Positions 1-9,608 of a stretch of DNA of 62,663 nt are shown here, piece by piece. The stretch's first letter is position 1, and each line of letters opens with the position of its first letter. The stretch is from Desulfofustis sp. (lineage in GTDB: Bacteria > Desulfobacterota > Desulfobulbia > Desulfobulbales > Desulfocapsaceae): NCBI GenBank assembly GCA_022340565.1, contig JAJDNR010000015.1, forward strand, positions 1 through 62,663, in the 5' to 3' direction. The position numbers were made by a program, and so were the translations under genes. The notes beneath the pieces are model-generated. The model saw only the letters and a list, made by a program, of their open reading frames with translations, was not told the origin of the DNA and did not search any database.

Positions 1-1
1 C

Positions 2-142
2 TCGGTCGGGAGCCGCCACTGCAGTGAATTGTGTGCTTCCCCGGGAGCGGGCCATACCATCTTTCCCTTGATTCCGGGCAATGAGAGTGGTATTAATGAC
101 CTCCCTCGAGACAAGGCAAAGCTGGTGCTGCATCCCACATAA
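2..142 (+). CDS. C-terminal end of an unrecognised protein (partial)
   Basis: The second forward frame is open from the window edge to a TAA at 140-142, giving 46 codons. The residues have an ordinary protein-like composition (Cys, His, Gly, Pro and charged residues mixed, ending in Leu-His-Pro-Thr). The start lies outside the window. I do not recognise the family. An open run this short could arise by chance, so this is only a candidate for the 3' end of a gene upstream of the tRNA. Confidence 0.3.
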   Translation, partial: SVGSRHCSELCASPGAGHTIFPLIPGNESGINDLPRDKAKLVLHPT

Positions 143-209
143 CAAGGGGGCAAGGGGAGCAAGCCGGCCCCGCTCAGCGTTTTTGATCGATCTATATCAT
201 TTCCTCAAT

Positions 210-287
<78 letters not shown>

Positions 288-290
288 GTA

Positions 291-328
291 AATAAAGCAC
301 TTACAGTTTCGGCTGTAGGTGCTTTATT
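291..328 (+). terminator. Hairpin terminator after tRNA-Pro
   Basis: AATAAAGCACTTACAG and CTGTAGGTGCTTTATT form a 16-position stem with one G-T wobble around a 6-nt loop, three bases after the tRNA CCA. The A-rich 5' arm and T-rich 3' arm make it suitable as an intrinsic terminator for the tRNA transcript. Confidence 0.7.
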
Positions 329-956
329 CGTCATGGGTGCATCATGGGTGTATCGAGTGAATTGGGGCGGGAATTTTATTTTTGGCATTGTAGCTTAGAG
401 TATTGCGTTTGATTACATAGAGCTTATCTAAGCTTATTACATGTCCTTTGAGCAGCTCACAGCAATTAGCCATTCTTCACAATTACTACCCTGTTACCCC
501 AAACAGCGCTTTGTTCTCTGGCTAAAACCAATTCTTGGATCTATATTTAATTTTTTGCTTAAGTGTTCATCAACCCTTTTTCTATATCGGGGTGGGATCT
601 GCCCATGATGAGGAGGCTGTATCAGACATCCCCGTAGCAATTTAGTTAATCACAATATAATTGTCCGATCCAACGTGGATCAAAGCAACCTTGAAATTTG
701 CTCAAGCAATCGAATTAACGTTATTTTTAGGGTAAATTAGGCGGGGTACGGATTAAAATATGAACTCATTTGGACATGCTCTCCTAAGATGTTACCTGGT
801 GAAGACTGGCAGCACCGATTATGGCGGCGTCTAAAGGATGATAGGTACCCCCACCATCCATCTCAACTCTGTGTTGTCGAGGTGGAGGACTCAGAATAAA
901 ACCGGCGGTTTGATTTGAACTGTCTATAACGACTCACTCTGGAAAATGGATAAGCT
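329..956. other. Gene-poor AT-rich spacer behind tRNA-Pro
   Basis: I see no convincing gene in these roughly 630 bases. Directly after the tRNA terminator the nonamer TCATGGGTG occurs twice in quick succession (from about 332). Similar short repeats lie near the other tRNA ends in this window, for example GGGTGCAAAATGATGCAAAA behind tRNA-Met. The stretch looks like the remnant of an integration site rather than a regulatory region. This is inference only. Confidence 0.35.
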
Positions 957-1772
957 ATGCCTTTAATTACTATTACACAAGATTATGGCAGTCATGGTTA
1001 TTACGTAGCACAAAGAATAGCGCAGGAACTTAACTTGGATCTTCATGATGACAAGACTTTGCGCGAAGCGGCTGTCAGGCAGGGTGTGACCAAGGAGCAC
1101 CTGGATGCAATGAAAGAACAGGTGCCTGGTTTTTTTGACCGGCATATGGGGTCTCTGCCTGAGGTCTATCTCGATGTGCTCCAGAGGGTTGTTTATCAAG
1201 TATCCAGTGACAACAACGGGGTTATTGTCGGTCATGGCAGTCAGGTATTACTCAGGGATTTCGCATGTGCACTCCACATTCGAATTATCACACCCGCCGA
1301 AAAGAGGGTGCGGTATTTCATTGAAGAAAAAGGCCTCGAAGAAGAACAGGCCAGGAAAATTGTGAGCACTAAAGACGAAGAAGCCAGAGACTTTTTCAGG
1401 TATGCCTTCAAAATGGATATCAATGATCCGCTGCTCTATGATCTCGTTATAAATACAGATAAGATCAGTATTGAGACAGCAGTATCACATATTATTCAAC
1501 TTGCTCAATCCAATGACATAGCAGAGTGTAATATAGGTGCTTTAGCAATCATGAAATGCAGAGCTCTGGAAATGAAAATACACGCAATGCTCGCCCAGAT
1601 GGATATCATAACGAGGGGGATCAAAATAGAGGTTGACGAACCGGGTAAAGCCCATGTGCATGGCGTTGTAAACGATGAGATCGAACGCCGAAAGATTGTT
1701 AACGCGCTGGCAGCCATCTCAGAGTTGAAAGATCCGAAGGTGAATATCTATGTGGCACCCTTAGACGGCTAA
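957..1772 (+). CDS. Cytidylate-kinase-like protein with C-terminal BON-like domain
   Basis: The protein has 271 residues. The N-terminus (ITITQDYGSHGYYVAQRIA) matches the start of the cytidylate kinase-like family, where a short G-S-x-G loop replaces a classical P-loop. Residues 1-185 fit that fold, including an RVRYFIEEKG segment typical of the lid region. Residues from about 205 to 271 (…VHGVVNDEIERRKIVNALAAI…) resemble a BON/transport-associated domain, which usually binds membranes or small ligands. Members of this family are often stand-alone in deltaproteobacteria and their true substrate is unclear. The gene is monocistronic, with a weak Shine-Dalgarno sequence and a 280-bp spacer behind it. 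Confidence 0.7.
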   Translation: MPLITITQDYGSHGYYVAQRIAQELNLDLHDDKTLREAAVRQGVTKEHLDAMKEQVPGFFDRHMGSLPEVYLDVLQRVVYQVSSDNNGVIVGHGSQVLLRDFACALHIRIITPAEKRVRYFIEEKGLEEEQARKIVSTKDEEARDFFRYAFKMDINDPLLYDLVINTDKISIETAVSHIIQLAQSNDIAECNIGALAIMKCRALEMKIHAMLAQMDIITRGIKIEVDEPGKAHVHGVVNDEIERRKIVNALAAISELKDPKVNIYVAPLDG

Positions 1773-2053
1773 CTAGGCTTGCTCAACGATATCTAGAAGT
1801 CCTGTTTCTTAATAACTTTTTTAATGAATTATCGAATACTTGAGCATTTCCAGCTGAAACCTCTTTCACCAGCCATTTGAGGGGTTGGGCATGTCATAAG
1901 CTCATATCAAAAATAATCATCTGCGTCTCAGGGTTCTGGAACACTGTGCTGTTTATTCCCAGACAAGCTGCCAGTGAGTGATACTGGAAGAAACGATGTA
2001 ACAGCAATCATCTCTTATGGTTTTAGGTCCGACAGGGCAAGAAACGGTGCAGA

Positions 2054-3265
2054 TTAGAAATCAGAAGCGAGATCTTTAATAAAGCGTTTGAGAATATCCT
2101 TCGCCGTGAGGGCGTCATCGATCTCTATCGACTCGTCAGGGTGATGGCTCAGCCCGTCACGGCAGCGGACGAAGAGCATTGCCACTGGGCAGAGATGAGC
2201 CATTGCCAGGCCGTCGTGTCCCGCTCCACTAAAAAGTGTAAGAGGGGGGATGCCTTCCTTCACCAGGGCTGATTCCAGCCTGCCCGTCAATTCCTGATCG
2301 CAGATGACCTCTTCGAGGCTGTAGACCAACTCGGATTCGACCAAGAACCCCTGCGCGACCAATTTTGCGGTTACCTTCTGCAGCTCTTTTCTGGCTTGAC
2401 GCCTGGTGTCTCCATGAGGGGAGCGCAATTCAAGGGTCAGCTCCGCGATGCCCGGAATTACGTTGACACTGTTGGGATAAATGTCGAGTTTGCCAACCAC
2501 GCCGACAAGGTCTTTCGTTGTTTTAGAATAGGTATCCAGCCAGGAGATATAGTTCCCGGCGGCAACCAGAGCGTCTTTTCTCAGATGCATCGGCACGGTT
2601 CCGGCATGACCTGAGGCACCCGTAATCTTGATCATGTGCCGTTCTATACCGGTTATGGCGCTGACTAGGCCTACCGGCAGACGGTGATTCTCGAGGATGG
2701 GGCCCTGTTCGATATGCACCTCGACGTAGCCGATGGCTTCTTCTTTGTTTCTGGTTAACTGGGGAATATTGTCCGGGTTCAGACCGAAGCGCCGAAGGGC
2801 CTCTGCCAGGCTCATGCCGCTAATGTCCGTACAGTCTAAAATATTCGGATCGAAACATCCGGCGACGGCGGTCGAGCCGAGAAGCGTCGAATTGAACCGC
2901 GTTCCTTCTTCGTCGCCGAAGGCGATCACCTCTATGTTGAATGGCAACTCCACCTCCCTGAGCTCGTATACTGCCAGAAGTGCGACGAGGACTCCCAGGA
3001 TGCCATCGTAGCATCCCCCGCAAGGTACGGTGTCTTGGTGTGATCCAAGATAGAGGGTTTTTGCTGAATGCAGGGCGGGCTTTCGTGCCACCAAGTTTCC
3101 CGCATCATCCATCTCTGACTCAAGTCCGCAGTGCTCCATGAGCGGTCTCAGATAGCCTAGCAGTCTCTTGTGTTCCTTGGTTAAAAACAGTCTGCTGACC
3201 CCCTTTCCGGGAAGCGAACATGAGGCCGCTTTATCCAGCCACTCGGCAAGCAGCGCCTTTGTCAT
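2054..3265 (-). CDS. Zn-dependent M20-family amidohydrolase (allantoate amidohydrolase / N-carbamoyl amino acid hydrolase type)
   Basis: This is a cytosolic di-zinc hydrolase of the AllC/HyuC type, which removes a carbamoyl or ureido group from an amino acid-like substrate. Metal ligands are visible in order: His76-x-Asp78 in LGSHQDTV, Asp87 in CYDG, the Glu pair in GDEEGTRF, His in EVHIEQGP, and a C-terminal His in SHHPDES. The dimerisation-domain motif GASGHAGTVPM is present. I start at ATG 3265 because it forms an ATGA overlap with the stop of the upstream DUF1028 gene and has GGGAG 6 nt in front; an in-frame ATG at 3280 lies deeper in that gene. The pair diverges from a peptide-type ABC importer, so it probably acts on the imported compound. 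The exact substrate cannot be read from the sequence. Confidence 0.85.
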   Translation of the reverse strand: MTKALLAEWLDKAASCSLPGKGVSRLFLTKEHKRLLGYLRPLMEHCGLESEMDDAGNLVARKPALHSAKTLYLGSHQDTVPCGGCYDGILGVLVALLAVYELREVELPFNIEVIAFGDEEGTRFNSTLLGSTAVAGCFDPNILDCTDISGMSLAEALRRFGLNPDNIPQLTRNKEEAIGYVEVHIEQGPILENHRLPVGLVSAITGIERHMIKITGASGHAGTVPMHLRKDALVAAGNYISWLDTYSKTTKDLVGVVGKLDIYPNSVNVIPGIAELTLELRSPHGDTRRQARKELQKVTAKLVAQGFLVESELVYSLEEVICDQELTGRLESALVKEGIPPLTLFSGAGHDGLAMAHLCPVAMLFVRCRDGLSHHPDESIEIDDALTAKDILKRFIKDLASDF

Positions 3266-3936
3266 GCGGTGCTCCCGCATTTCGAGAAGTCGGTTCTGGT
3301 GGGAACTCCTGCATAAAACTCAGCGAACGGTGAGCTGTGGTAATGCTGGTACACTTCGAATAGCTTTTCCAGCGTTGCCTCCGGCGCATAATCGACTCTG
3401 ATGTCGATGGGCGCTTTATCGAGAAAATCCACTTTGACAGCGGCGGACACCAGTCCCCGGGCGTCCCCGCCGGCCCTTTCCCCTTGTCTGAGTGCCTCGA
3501 ACAGACGCAGCGCGATGGAGTTTTCAGGATGTGACTGGAAAGAGTCTATCATTGCTGCAGCCACGCCTTTTTCCGCCAGCAGATTGCCGCCGGCTATGAT
3601 CCCGTCGGCCTTTACGATCTCTCTGTGCTGCTGGTTTTCTGAACCCGTCCAGCCGGCTCCCGAGCCATCCCGGCCAATGATCAGACATTGCCTATACTCG
3701 CGGCCCGCATCTTCATTAATGAGATACTGCAATACGGTTTCAGAGTCTTCGCCGTTTCGCAGGCGATCCAGCCCGATTTTACCATAGAGCCAGTTCGTAT
3801 AAGCCCCCTGGGTTGTCAGCGCACCAACACCCGCCTCGACATGCGGTACAAAAGCTCCGACCGCAACACTGCCGGTTGCTGTCGCCACCCCGCAGGCTCC
3901 CGTATTTTCATCGAAATAAGCAATTGAAAAGGTCAT
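3262..3936 (-). CDS. DUF1028 family protein (Ntn-hydrolase-like)
   Basis: The protein has 224 residues and the characteristic DUF1028 start MTFSIAYFDENTGACGVA followed by a conserved glycine/alanine-rich block (GVGALTTQGAYTN) and DGIIAGGNLLAEKGV. The family has the outline of an N-terminal-nucleophile hydrolase but its chemistry is not established. It is often found next to M20 peptidases and peptide ABC transporters, as here. The gene overlaps the downstream amidohydrolase by 4 nt, implying translational coupling, and is first in a two-gene operon read away from the ABC transporter. Confidence 0.85.
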   Translation of the reverse strand: MTFSIAYFDENTGACGVATATGSVAVGAFVPHVEAGVGALTTQGAYTNWLYGKIGLDRLRNGEDSETVLQYLINEDAGREYRQCLIIGRDGSGAGWTGSENQQHREIVKADGIIAGGNLLAEKGVAAAMIDSFQSHPENSIALRLFEALRQGERAGGDARGLVSAAVKVDFLDKAPIDIRVDYAPEATLEKLFEVYQHYHSSPFAEFYAGVPTRTDFSKCGSTA

Positions 3937-4025
3937 GGTGGTTCAACTGTCAGATAGTAAAAGAACAATAATTTATAACTATAATTAGCTTGATAGCACT
4001 TAATTAATAATGTTAAATATATCAT

Positions 4026-4045
4026 GCAGGATAAAATTATCCAGC
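4026..4045. promoter_or_regulatory. Palindrome in the divergent promoter region (candidate operator)
   Basis: GGATAA-AA-TTATCC is a perfect inverted repeat, extended on each side by GC-N/N-GC. It sits in the 187-bp AT-rich gap between the divergent DUF1028 and ABC-transporter operons. A GntR/FadR-type regulator is encoded at the end of the ABC operon, so this could be its operator. The spacing is plausible but the sequence is not a known FadR-type consensus. Confidence 0.3.
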
Positions 4046-4123
4046 ACAATCGCACGTGGACTGTTTATTAATGAGTAAATTCAGTCCAGTAGATCAAATT
4101 TACAGGTGAAGGAGGAGAGGAAC

Positions 4124-5689
4124 GTGAAACCGATAAAAAAAACAGTATTTTCAGTGATCAGTGCTGTCGGACTGATACTGCTGACAGCTATCACCAATGC
4201 GGCTACTCCACCGAACGTTCTTGTCGTTGGTCAAATCGCCGAACCGAAGTCGCTTGACCCGCATGCAGTAACGGCCGTTAACGACTTTCGCATCCTGATG
4301 AATGTCTATGACGGTCTGGTTCAATATAAGAGCGGCACCCTCCAGGTGCAGCCGGCTCTGGCCGAATCCTGGAAAATTAGCGATGACGGTCTGACCTATA
4401 CATTTAAGCTTCGCTCCGGCATTAAATTTCACGATGGAAGCGATCTCGATGCCGAGGCGGTGAAGTTCAATTTTGACAGAATGCTTGATGAATCACACCC
4501 CTACCACAATACGGGGCCATTTCCTCTCGCCTTCTTCTTCAGTGCAGTACAACAGGTCGACGTTATTGACCCGCAGACAGTGCAATTTACCCTGGATGCC
4601 CCGTTTGCACCATTTCTATCAAACCTTGCCTATCCGACCGGCCTGATAGTTTCCCCCGAGGCGGTCAAGAAGTACGGTAAGGATTTTGGTCGCCACCCGG
4701 TTGGCAGCGGACCATTCAAATTCGCCGAATGGGAAAGCAATTCACATGTGATAGTAGAGCGCAATGATGAATACTGGGGCGGTGCACCCGCACTGGAAGC
4801 CGTTGTTTTCAGACCCATAACGGATGCAAACACCAGAGTAGCGGAAATGCTATCCGGGGGTATCGACATGATGGTGGAAGTCCCTCCAGACAACCTCAAG
4901 GAAATGGCTCAGGATTCTTCCTTTCAAGTTCACGAACAAGCTGGCCCGCATCTCTGGTTTCTGATTCTCAATGCCAAAGAAGGTCCGTTTAAAGACAAGC
5001 GGGTCCGGCAGGCAGTAAATTACGCCATCAATAAAGAGGCGATCGTTGAAAATATTCTCCAGGGTACCGCCATCGTCGCCGACGGACCGACCCCTCCAGC
5101 TTTCGCCTGGGCCCACAACGACGATCTGACCCCCTATCCATATTCTCCTGAAAAGGCAAAAGCTCTGATAAAAGAAGCAGGGTTCGAAAATGCCGAGTTG
5201 ACATTTTACGTGACGGAAGGCGGTTCCGGTATGCTGGACCCGGTGGCTATGGGTACTTCAATCCAGGCGGATCTGGCTAAAGTAGGTTTGAACGTCAAAA
5301 TTGAGACATACGAGTGGAATACATTTTTGGGCAAGGTTAACCCCGGTCTTGAAGGAAAAGCGGATATGGCAGAGATGGCCTGGATGACCAACGACCCCGA
5401 CACGCTTCCCTTTCTGGCCCTTCGCACAGCTGCATGGCCGGACAAAGGCGGTTTTAATTCCGGCTACTACAGCAACCCTGAAGTTGACGATCTTCTCGAG
5501 AAGGCACGAACATCGACGGACCAGAATGAAAGAGCCGAGCTCTATAAGAAGATGCAAACCATCGTGTACGATGACGCCCCATGGGCCTTTATTGCCAACT
5601 GGAAACAGAATGCGGTAACATCGAGCACGGTGAAAAACTTCAAATTGGAACCTTCTTTCCTGCTGCTCCTCAAAGGTGTAAGCAAATAA
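4124..5689 (+). CDS. ABC transporter substrate-binding protein, peptide/opine type (SBP_bac_5)
   Basis: This is a secreted solute-binding protein of the DppA/OppA family. A lysine-rich start and hydrophobic core (TVFSVISAVGLILLTAIT) end at an Ala-rich cleavage site near residue 24. The mature protein shows the family pattern: EPKSLDPHAV, LAESWKISDDGLTYTFKLR, IKFHDGS, VGSGPFKFAEW and the late Asp-Pro-Asp/TLPF region. The GTG at 4124 is preceded by GGAGGAG at 6-nt spacing, so I prefer it to an upstream in-frame GTG at 4106 that overlaps this ribosome-binding site. It is first in an operon with two permease domains, two ATPase domains and a GntR regulator. Confidence 0.92.
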   Translation: MKPIKKTVFSVISAVGLILLTAITNAATPPNVLVVGQIAEPKSLDPHAVTAVNDFRILMNVYDGLVQYKSGTLQVQPALAESWKISDDGLTYTFKLRSGIKFHDGSDLDAEAVKFNFDRMLDESHPYHNTGPFPLAFFFSAVQQVDVIDPQTVQFTLDAPFAPFLSNLAYPTGLIVSPEAVKKYGKDFGRHPVGSGPFKFAEWESNSHVIVERNDEYWGGAPALEAVVFRPITDANTRVAEMLSGGIDMMVEVPPDNLKEMAQDSSFQVHEQAGPHLWFLILNAKEGPFKDKRVRQAVNYAINKEAIVENILQGTAIVADGPTPPAFAWAHNDDLTPYPYSPEKAKALIKEAGFENAELTFYVTEGGSGMLDPVAMGTSIQADLAKVGLNVKIETYEWNTFLGKVNPGLEGKADMAEMAWMTNDPDTLPFLALRTAAWPDKGGFNSGYYSNPEVDDLLEKARTSTDQNERAELYKKMQTIVYDDAPWAFIANWKQNAVTSSTVKNFKLEPSFLLLLKGVSK

Positions 5690-5734
5690 ACAACCCAGCC
5701 ACGGGGGGTGCCGGGCGCCTCCCGTGTTATTCAC

Positions 5735-6703
5735 ATGAGCCAGAGAAGCCACAGCATATGGCGGTATACGGGCGAACGGTTGATTGCGGCGGTGCCTGTG
5801 ATTTTCGGTCTGACGGTCATTGTCTTTTTCATAATGGCGCTGATTCCAGGGGATCCGGCAACGGCTATTCTCGGCAGCTACGCGACTCCTGACAACGTCG
5901 CTTCGCTCAATGCCCAGCTCGGACTGGACAAACCCCTCTGGCAGCAATACCTCACCTGGCTGACGAACCTGATGCAGGGTGACTTCGGCAGGTCCTACAG
6001 TCTGAACAGGCCGGTGATCGATGAGGTGCTCGAACGTTTCTCCGCTACCCTTGTGCTGGCCGGTACGGCCCTGATTATTTGTGCCATAATGGGACTTCTC
6101 GCAGGGATTCTTTCAGCCGTTTATCAATACGGCGTGACAGATAAAGGTTTGACCCTCATGGTTTTAATCGGCATTTCGACTCCTGCTTTCTGGCTCGGCC
6201 TGCTGCTCATCCTGTTCTTTGGCGTCGAATTACGCTGGCTTCCGGTGAGCGGCATGTACGAGATCTATGGCGGCGGCGATCTCCCCGATCTGCTTCGGCA
6301 CCTGGTTCTGCCCGCGGCCACCCTGGCACTGGTGGCAACTGGCGTCATTGCCAGGTTGACAAGAGGGTCAATGCTCGAAGTACTGAGGCAGGATTACATC
6401 AGGACTGCGAGGGCGAAGGGTGTTCCAGAGAGGAACGTGGTCCTCAAGCATGCCTTCAAGGCGGCACTGGTCAGTGTCATCCCCGTCATCGGTATACAAG
6501 CCGGTTTTGTCATCGGTGGCGCGGTCTACGTGGAGACCGTTTTCCAGTGGCCGGGAATCGGCAGAATGCTTGTCACCGCCATAGCGACCAGGGATATCCT
6601 GCTGGTTCAGGGAGGAGTGCTGGTGGTGGCAGCGAGCTATGTCCTTTTCAACCTTCTGGCCGATGTTCTACAAAACCTGATCGATCCGAGAATCTCCTCA
6701 TGA
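5735..6703 (+). CDS. Peptide-type ABC transporter permease (DppB-like)
   Basis: The inner-membrane permease has about 322 residues and six predicted membrane segments. The N-terminal helix (RLIAAVPVIFGLTVIVFFIM) and the LIPGDPA motif are typical of DppB/OppB. The cytoplasmic coupling helix is visible as YIRTARAKGVPERNVVLKHA. Start choice: ATG 5735 gives the usual short N-terminus, while an in-frame GTG at 5708 would add nine unlikely residues; neither has a strong ribosome-binding site. The 3' end overlaps the next gene as ATGA, indicating coupled translation of the two membrane subunits. Confidence 0.9.
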   Translation: MSQRSHSIWRYTGERLIAAVPVIFGLTVIVFFIMALIPGDPATAILGSYATPDNVASLNAQLGLDKPLWQQYLTWLTNLMQGDFGRSYSLNRPVIDEVLERFSATLVLAGTALIICAIMGLLAGILSAVYQYGVTDKGLTLMVLIGISTPAFWLGLLLILFFGVELRWLPVSGMYEIYGGGDLPDLLRHLVLPAATLALVATGVIARLTRGSMLEVLRQDYIRTARAKGVPERNVVLKHAFKAALVSVIPVIGIQAGFVIGGAVYVETVFQWPGIGRMLVTAIATRDILLVQGGVLVVAASYVLFNLLADVLQNLIDPRISS

Positions 6704-8619
6704 CGGTGGAGAGAAAAGGCGAAAGGAAGCGCAGCCACAGGGTTTCCTTTTTTGCGCTGCTGTTGCGTAATCGACTGGCGATCTTTGGATTGATGGTCCT
6801 CTCCATTATCGTCGTCCTCTGTCTGCTGGCCCCATTGCTGCCCGTGACCGACCCCGACAAGACTGACCTGGCCATACGACTGCAGAAACCTTTCACCGAA
6901 AACCACTGGCTGGGAACCGACCATCTGGGGAGGGATATCTGGTCACGCATTCTCTGGGGGACTCGAGTCAGCCTAGTGGTGGGCATATCAGCCAGCCTGT
7001 TCGCCGCGATTATCGGCTCGCTCATAGGTATTCTCGCCGGCTATTTCGGTGGGCGGGCCGACAACCTGATGATGCGCGGAATCGACATGCTGATGGCCTT
7101 TCCCTATATTCTGCTTGCCCTTGCTATTGTCGCTGTCCTCGGTCCGGGGCTGATGAACGCCCTGTACGCCATCGCGATCGTCAATATCCCGTTTTTTGCC
7201 CGCAACGTCCGCGGCATTGCAGTCACTCTAAAGAGAAGAGAATTTATCGATGCGGCGCAGCTTTCGGGGAAGAACAACCTGCAAATCCTTTTTACGGAAG
7301 TGCTGCCGAACGTCCTTCCGGTTATCGTCATCACTTTGTCGACGACGATCGGCTGGATGATTCTCGAAACGGCCGGCTTGTCGTTTCTGGGACTCGGCGC
7401 GCAGCCGCCCCAGGCGGATCTCGGTTCAATGCTCGGGGAGGGGCGAAAACTGATAATTACCGCGCCGCATGTTTCGACGATCCCGGGCATCATGATATTT
7501 CTGATCGTCATGAGCATCAACCTGCTGGGCGACGGGATCAGGGATACCCTCGATCCAAGGCTGAAGGCCGGTGCTCTGCTGCGCCCCGCATCGAGGACCC
7601 AGACCGAATTGCCTGACCAAGAATCGATCGCAGGCAATGATCAGGGGATTCTCAATGTAAACTCACTGAAAACCGAGTTTCACACTGGTTCAAGGATTTT
7701 CAAGGCGGTCAACTCGGTTGATTTCCAGCTGTACACCGGTGAATGTCTCGGCGTGGTTGGTGAAAGCGGATCCGGCAAATCGGTCACCGCTCTTTCTCTG
7801 TTGGGGCTGGTCGCCTCGCCTCCGGGAAAAATAGTCAGCGGTAGCGTTGTTTTTGAAGATAGCGATCTTTTAAGGATAAGCGATCGTCAACTCAGGACTC
7901 TGCGCGGCGGCAGAATTTCCTATATTTTCCAGGATCCGCTGGTGACACTTCACCCGTTATACAGTGTCGGAGAACAACTGGCCGAAGCGATTCTTTGTCA
8001 TCGATTCATGTCACATCATAGCGCCTGGAAGGAAGCCATCAACCTTCTTGATATGGTACGTATTCCGAATGCGCCGGTACGGGCTAAAAACTATCCTTTC
8101 CAACTCTCCGGCGGGATGCGCCAGAGGGTCAGTATTGCCATGGCTCTGGCTAACGACCCCGATATACTTATTGCCGACGAACCAACTACTGCGCTCGATG
8201 TCACCGTACAGGCCGAAGTGCTCCGCTTGCTCAGAGAACTCATCCGGGGAAAAGATATGTCTCTCATCTTTATTACCCATGATTTCGGAGTAATAGGGCA
8301 ATTATGCGACCGGGTCGTCGTAATGTATGCCGGCAAAGTCGTAGAACAAGGCAGTGTGGTCGATGTGCTGACGGCTCCTCATCACCCCTACACCAGAAAA
8401 CTGATCGAATGTGTTCCGCAACTCGGCAATCCTGATAAAAAGCTGGTCGAAATACCCGGATTGCCTCCCGCCATGGACAATCTGCCCGATGGGTGCGCGT
8501 TTGCCCCGAGGTGTGATCTGGTTCAGGATCAATGCCGTGGTGATGAAATCGTCCTGGAGACTCTTGAATCTGGGCGTAAAGTAAGGTGCAGAAGGGTTAT
8601 GGAGGTAGTTGCCCGATGA
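6700..8619 (+). CDS. Fused ABC permease and ATPase (DppC-DppD in one chain)
   Basis: One 639-residue chain carries both a DppC-type permease and a DppD-type ATPase. Residues about 1-290 have the N-terminal cytoplasmic tail, six membrane helices and the coupling motif [18 protein letters not shown] polar linker rich in Gln, Asp and Thr follows. The ATPase half has Walker A GESGSGKS, signature LSGGMRQR, Walker [10 protein letters not shown] and the C-terminal Cys-rich tail [14 protein letters not shown] found in oligopeptide ATPases. The start at ATG 6700 overlaps the upstream stop by ATGA. Fusions of this kind are known in this transporter class, so it is probably functional and not an assembly error. 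Confidence 0.9.
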   Translation: MTVERKGERKRSHRVSFFALLLRNRLAIFGLMVLSIIVVLCLLAPLLPVTDPDKTDLAIRLQKPFTENHWLGTDHLGRDIWSRILWGTRVSLVVGISASLFAAIIGSLIGILAGYFGGRADNLMMRGIDMLMAFPYILLALAIVAVLGPGLMNALYAIAIVNIPFFARNVRGIAVTLKRREFIDAAQLSGKNNLQILFTEVLPNVLPVIVITLSTTIGWMILETAGLSFLGLGAQPPQADLGSMLGEGRKLIITAPHVSTIPGIMIFLIVMSINLLGDGIRDTLDPRLKAGALLRPASRTQTELPDQESIAGNDQGILNVNSLKTEFHTGSRIFKAVNSVDFQLYTGECLGVVGESGSGKSVTALSLLGLVASPPGKIVSGSVVFEDSDLLRISDRQLRTLRGGRISYIFQDPLVTLHPLYSVGEQLAEAILCHRFMSHHSAWKEAINLLDMVRIPNAPVRAKNYPFQLSGGMRQRVSIAMALANDPDILIADEPTTALDVTVQAEVLRLLRELIRGKDMSLIFITHDFGVIGQLCDRVVVMYAGKVVEQGSVVDVLTAPHHPYTRKLIECVPQLGNPDKKLVEIPGLPPAMDNLPDGCAFAPRCDLVQDQCRGDEIVLETLESGRKVRCRRVMEVVAR

Positions 8620-9593
8620 CAGACAGGCCTTTTGTCGAGTTCAAGTCCGTGTATAAATATTTTGGTAAAAGCAGGTCCCTGACTGGTTTACAGAAGCCTT
8701 TCGTCCAGGCCGTGCGGGGAGTCGATCTGGGTGTGCAGCGCGGTGAGACGATCGGGATAGTAGGTGAGTCCGGCTGCGGCAAATCAACGCTGGCCCGCAT
8801 GCTGGTTGGTTTAGACCCGCCGTCATCCGGGGACATACTGATCGAGGGTAAAAACATTCTGCAGCTGAAAAAGGAGAAGCATCACGCCCTGCCCCTGAAA
8901 GTACAATTTGTGTTCCAGGATCCCATCAGTTCTCTCAACCCACGTCACACCGTGGCAGAAATTCTCAGGGCGCCACTGAAATATCTCAGGAATCTTACCG
9001 ATGCAGAGCAGCAAGAACAGCTTCACTACTTGATGGAAGTAGTAAACCTGCGCCCCGAATTTCTTGACAGATATCCCCACGAATTTTCAGGCGGCCAGGC
9101 GCAGCGAATCGGTATCGCCAGAGCCCTGGCAGCCCAACCGGAAATCCTGGTTCTGGATGAACCCGTATCGGCTCTGGACGTGTCCATACAGGCTCAGGTT
9201 CTCAACCTGCTGATTGAGCTGAAGCAAAAATTCAATCTTACCTTTGTGTTTATCAGCCATGATCTTGCAGTGGTTGAAAGCATATCTGATAGGGTGGCCG
9301 TCATGTACCTCGGCAGAATTGTTGAATATGGCGAAACTGATTACCTCTTTTCAACCCCTCGTCATCGCTATACCTGGCTTCTTCTCAACAGTGTTCCGGA
9401 GATAGGAAAAGAGCTGCACGGCCCGGCCGGTGATGCCTCAATTCTGCCGGATCCGCTGAATCCTCCGGTCGGTTGTGCTTTCGCCGAGCGATGCGATTCA
9501 CCCATACCGAAATGTCATAAAGAAATGCCTGAACTGCAGGACAACGGGAGTGGGACTGAGTTCGCCTGCTTTAATCCGATCGAACGAGGTTAA
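8616..9593 (+). CDS. Peptide-type ABC transporter ATPase (DppF-like)
   Basis: This is the second nucleotide-binding subunit, 325 residues. It has Walker [10 protein letters not shown]-loop FVFQDP, signature FSGGQAQR, Walker [10 protein letters not shown], the H-loop FVFISHD, and the C-terminal Cys cluster [14 protein letters not shown]. It starts at ATG 8616 in an ATGA overlap with the fused permease-ATPase, so the transporter is made from four tightly coupled genes. It would pair with the DppD half of the fusion to form the ATPase heterodimer. Confidence 0.92.
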   Translation: MTDRPFVEFKSVYKYFGKSRSLTGLQKPFVQAVRGVDLGVQRGETIGIVGESGCGKSTLARMLVGLDPPSSGDILIEGKNILQLKKEKHHALPLKVQFVFQDPISSLNPRHTVAEILRAPLKYLRNLTDAEQQEQLHYLMEVVNLRPEFLDRYPHEFSGGQAQRIGIARALAAQPEILVLDEPVSALDVSIQAQVLNLLIELKQKFNLTFVFISHDLAVVESISDRVAVMYLGRIVEYGETDYLFSTPRHRYTWLLLNSVPEIGKELHGPAGDASILPDPLNPPVGCAFAERCDSPIPKCHKEMPELQDNGSGTEFACFNPIERG

Positions 9594-9608
9594 ACAAAAA
9601 GGAAAGCC

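Noticed and set aside
6547-6699. N-terminal extension of the permease-ATPase fusion
   Set aside because: Its residues are an out-of-frame reading of the DppB-like gene; ATG 6700 forms an ATGA overlap and starts a normal DppC N-terminus.
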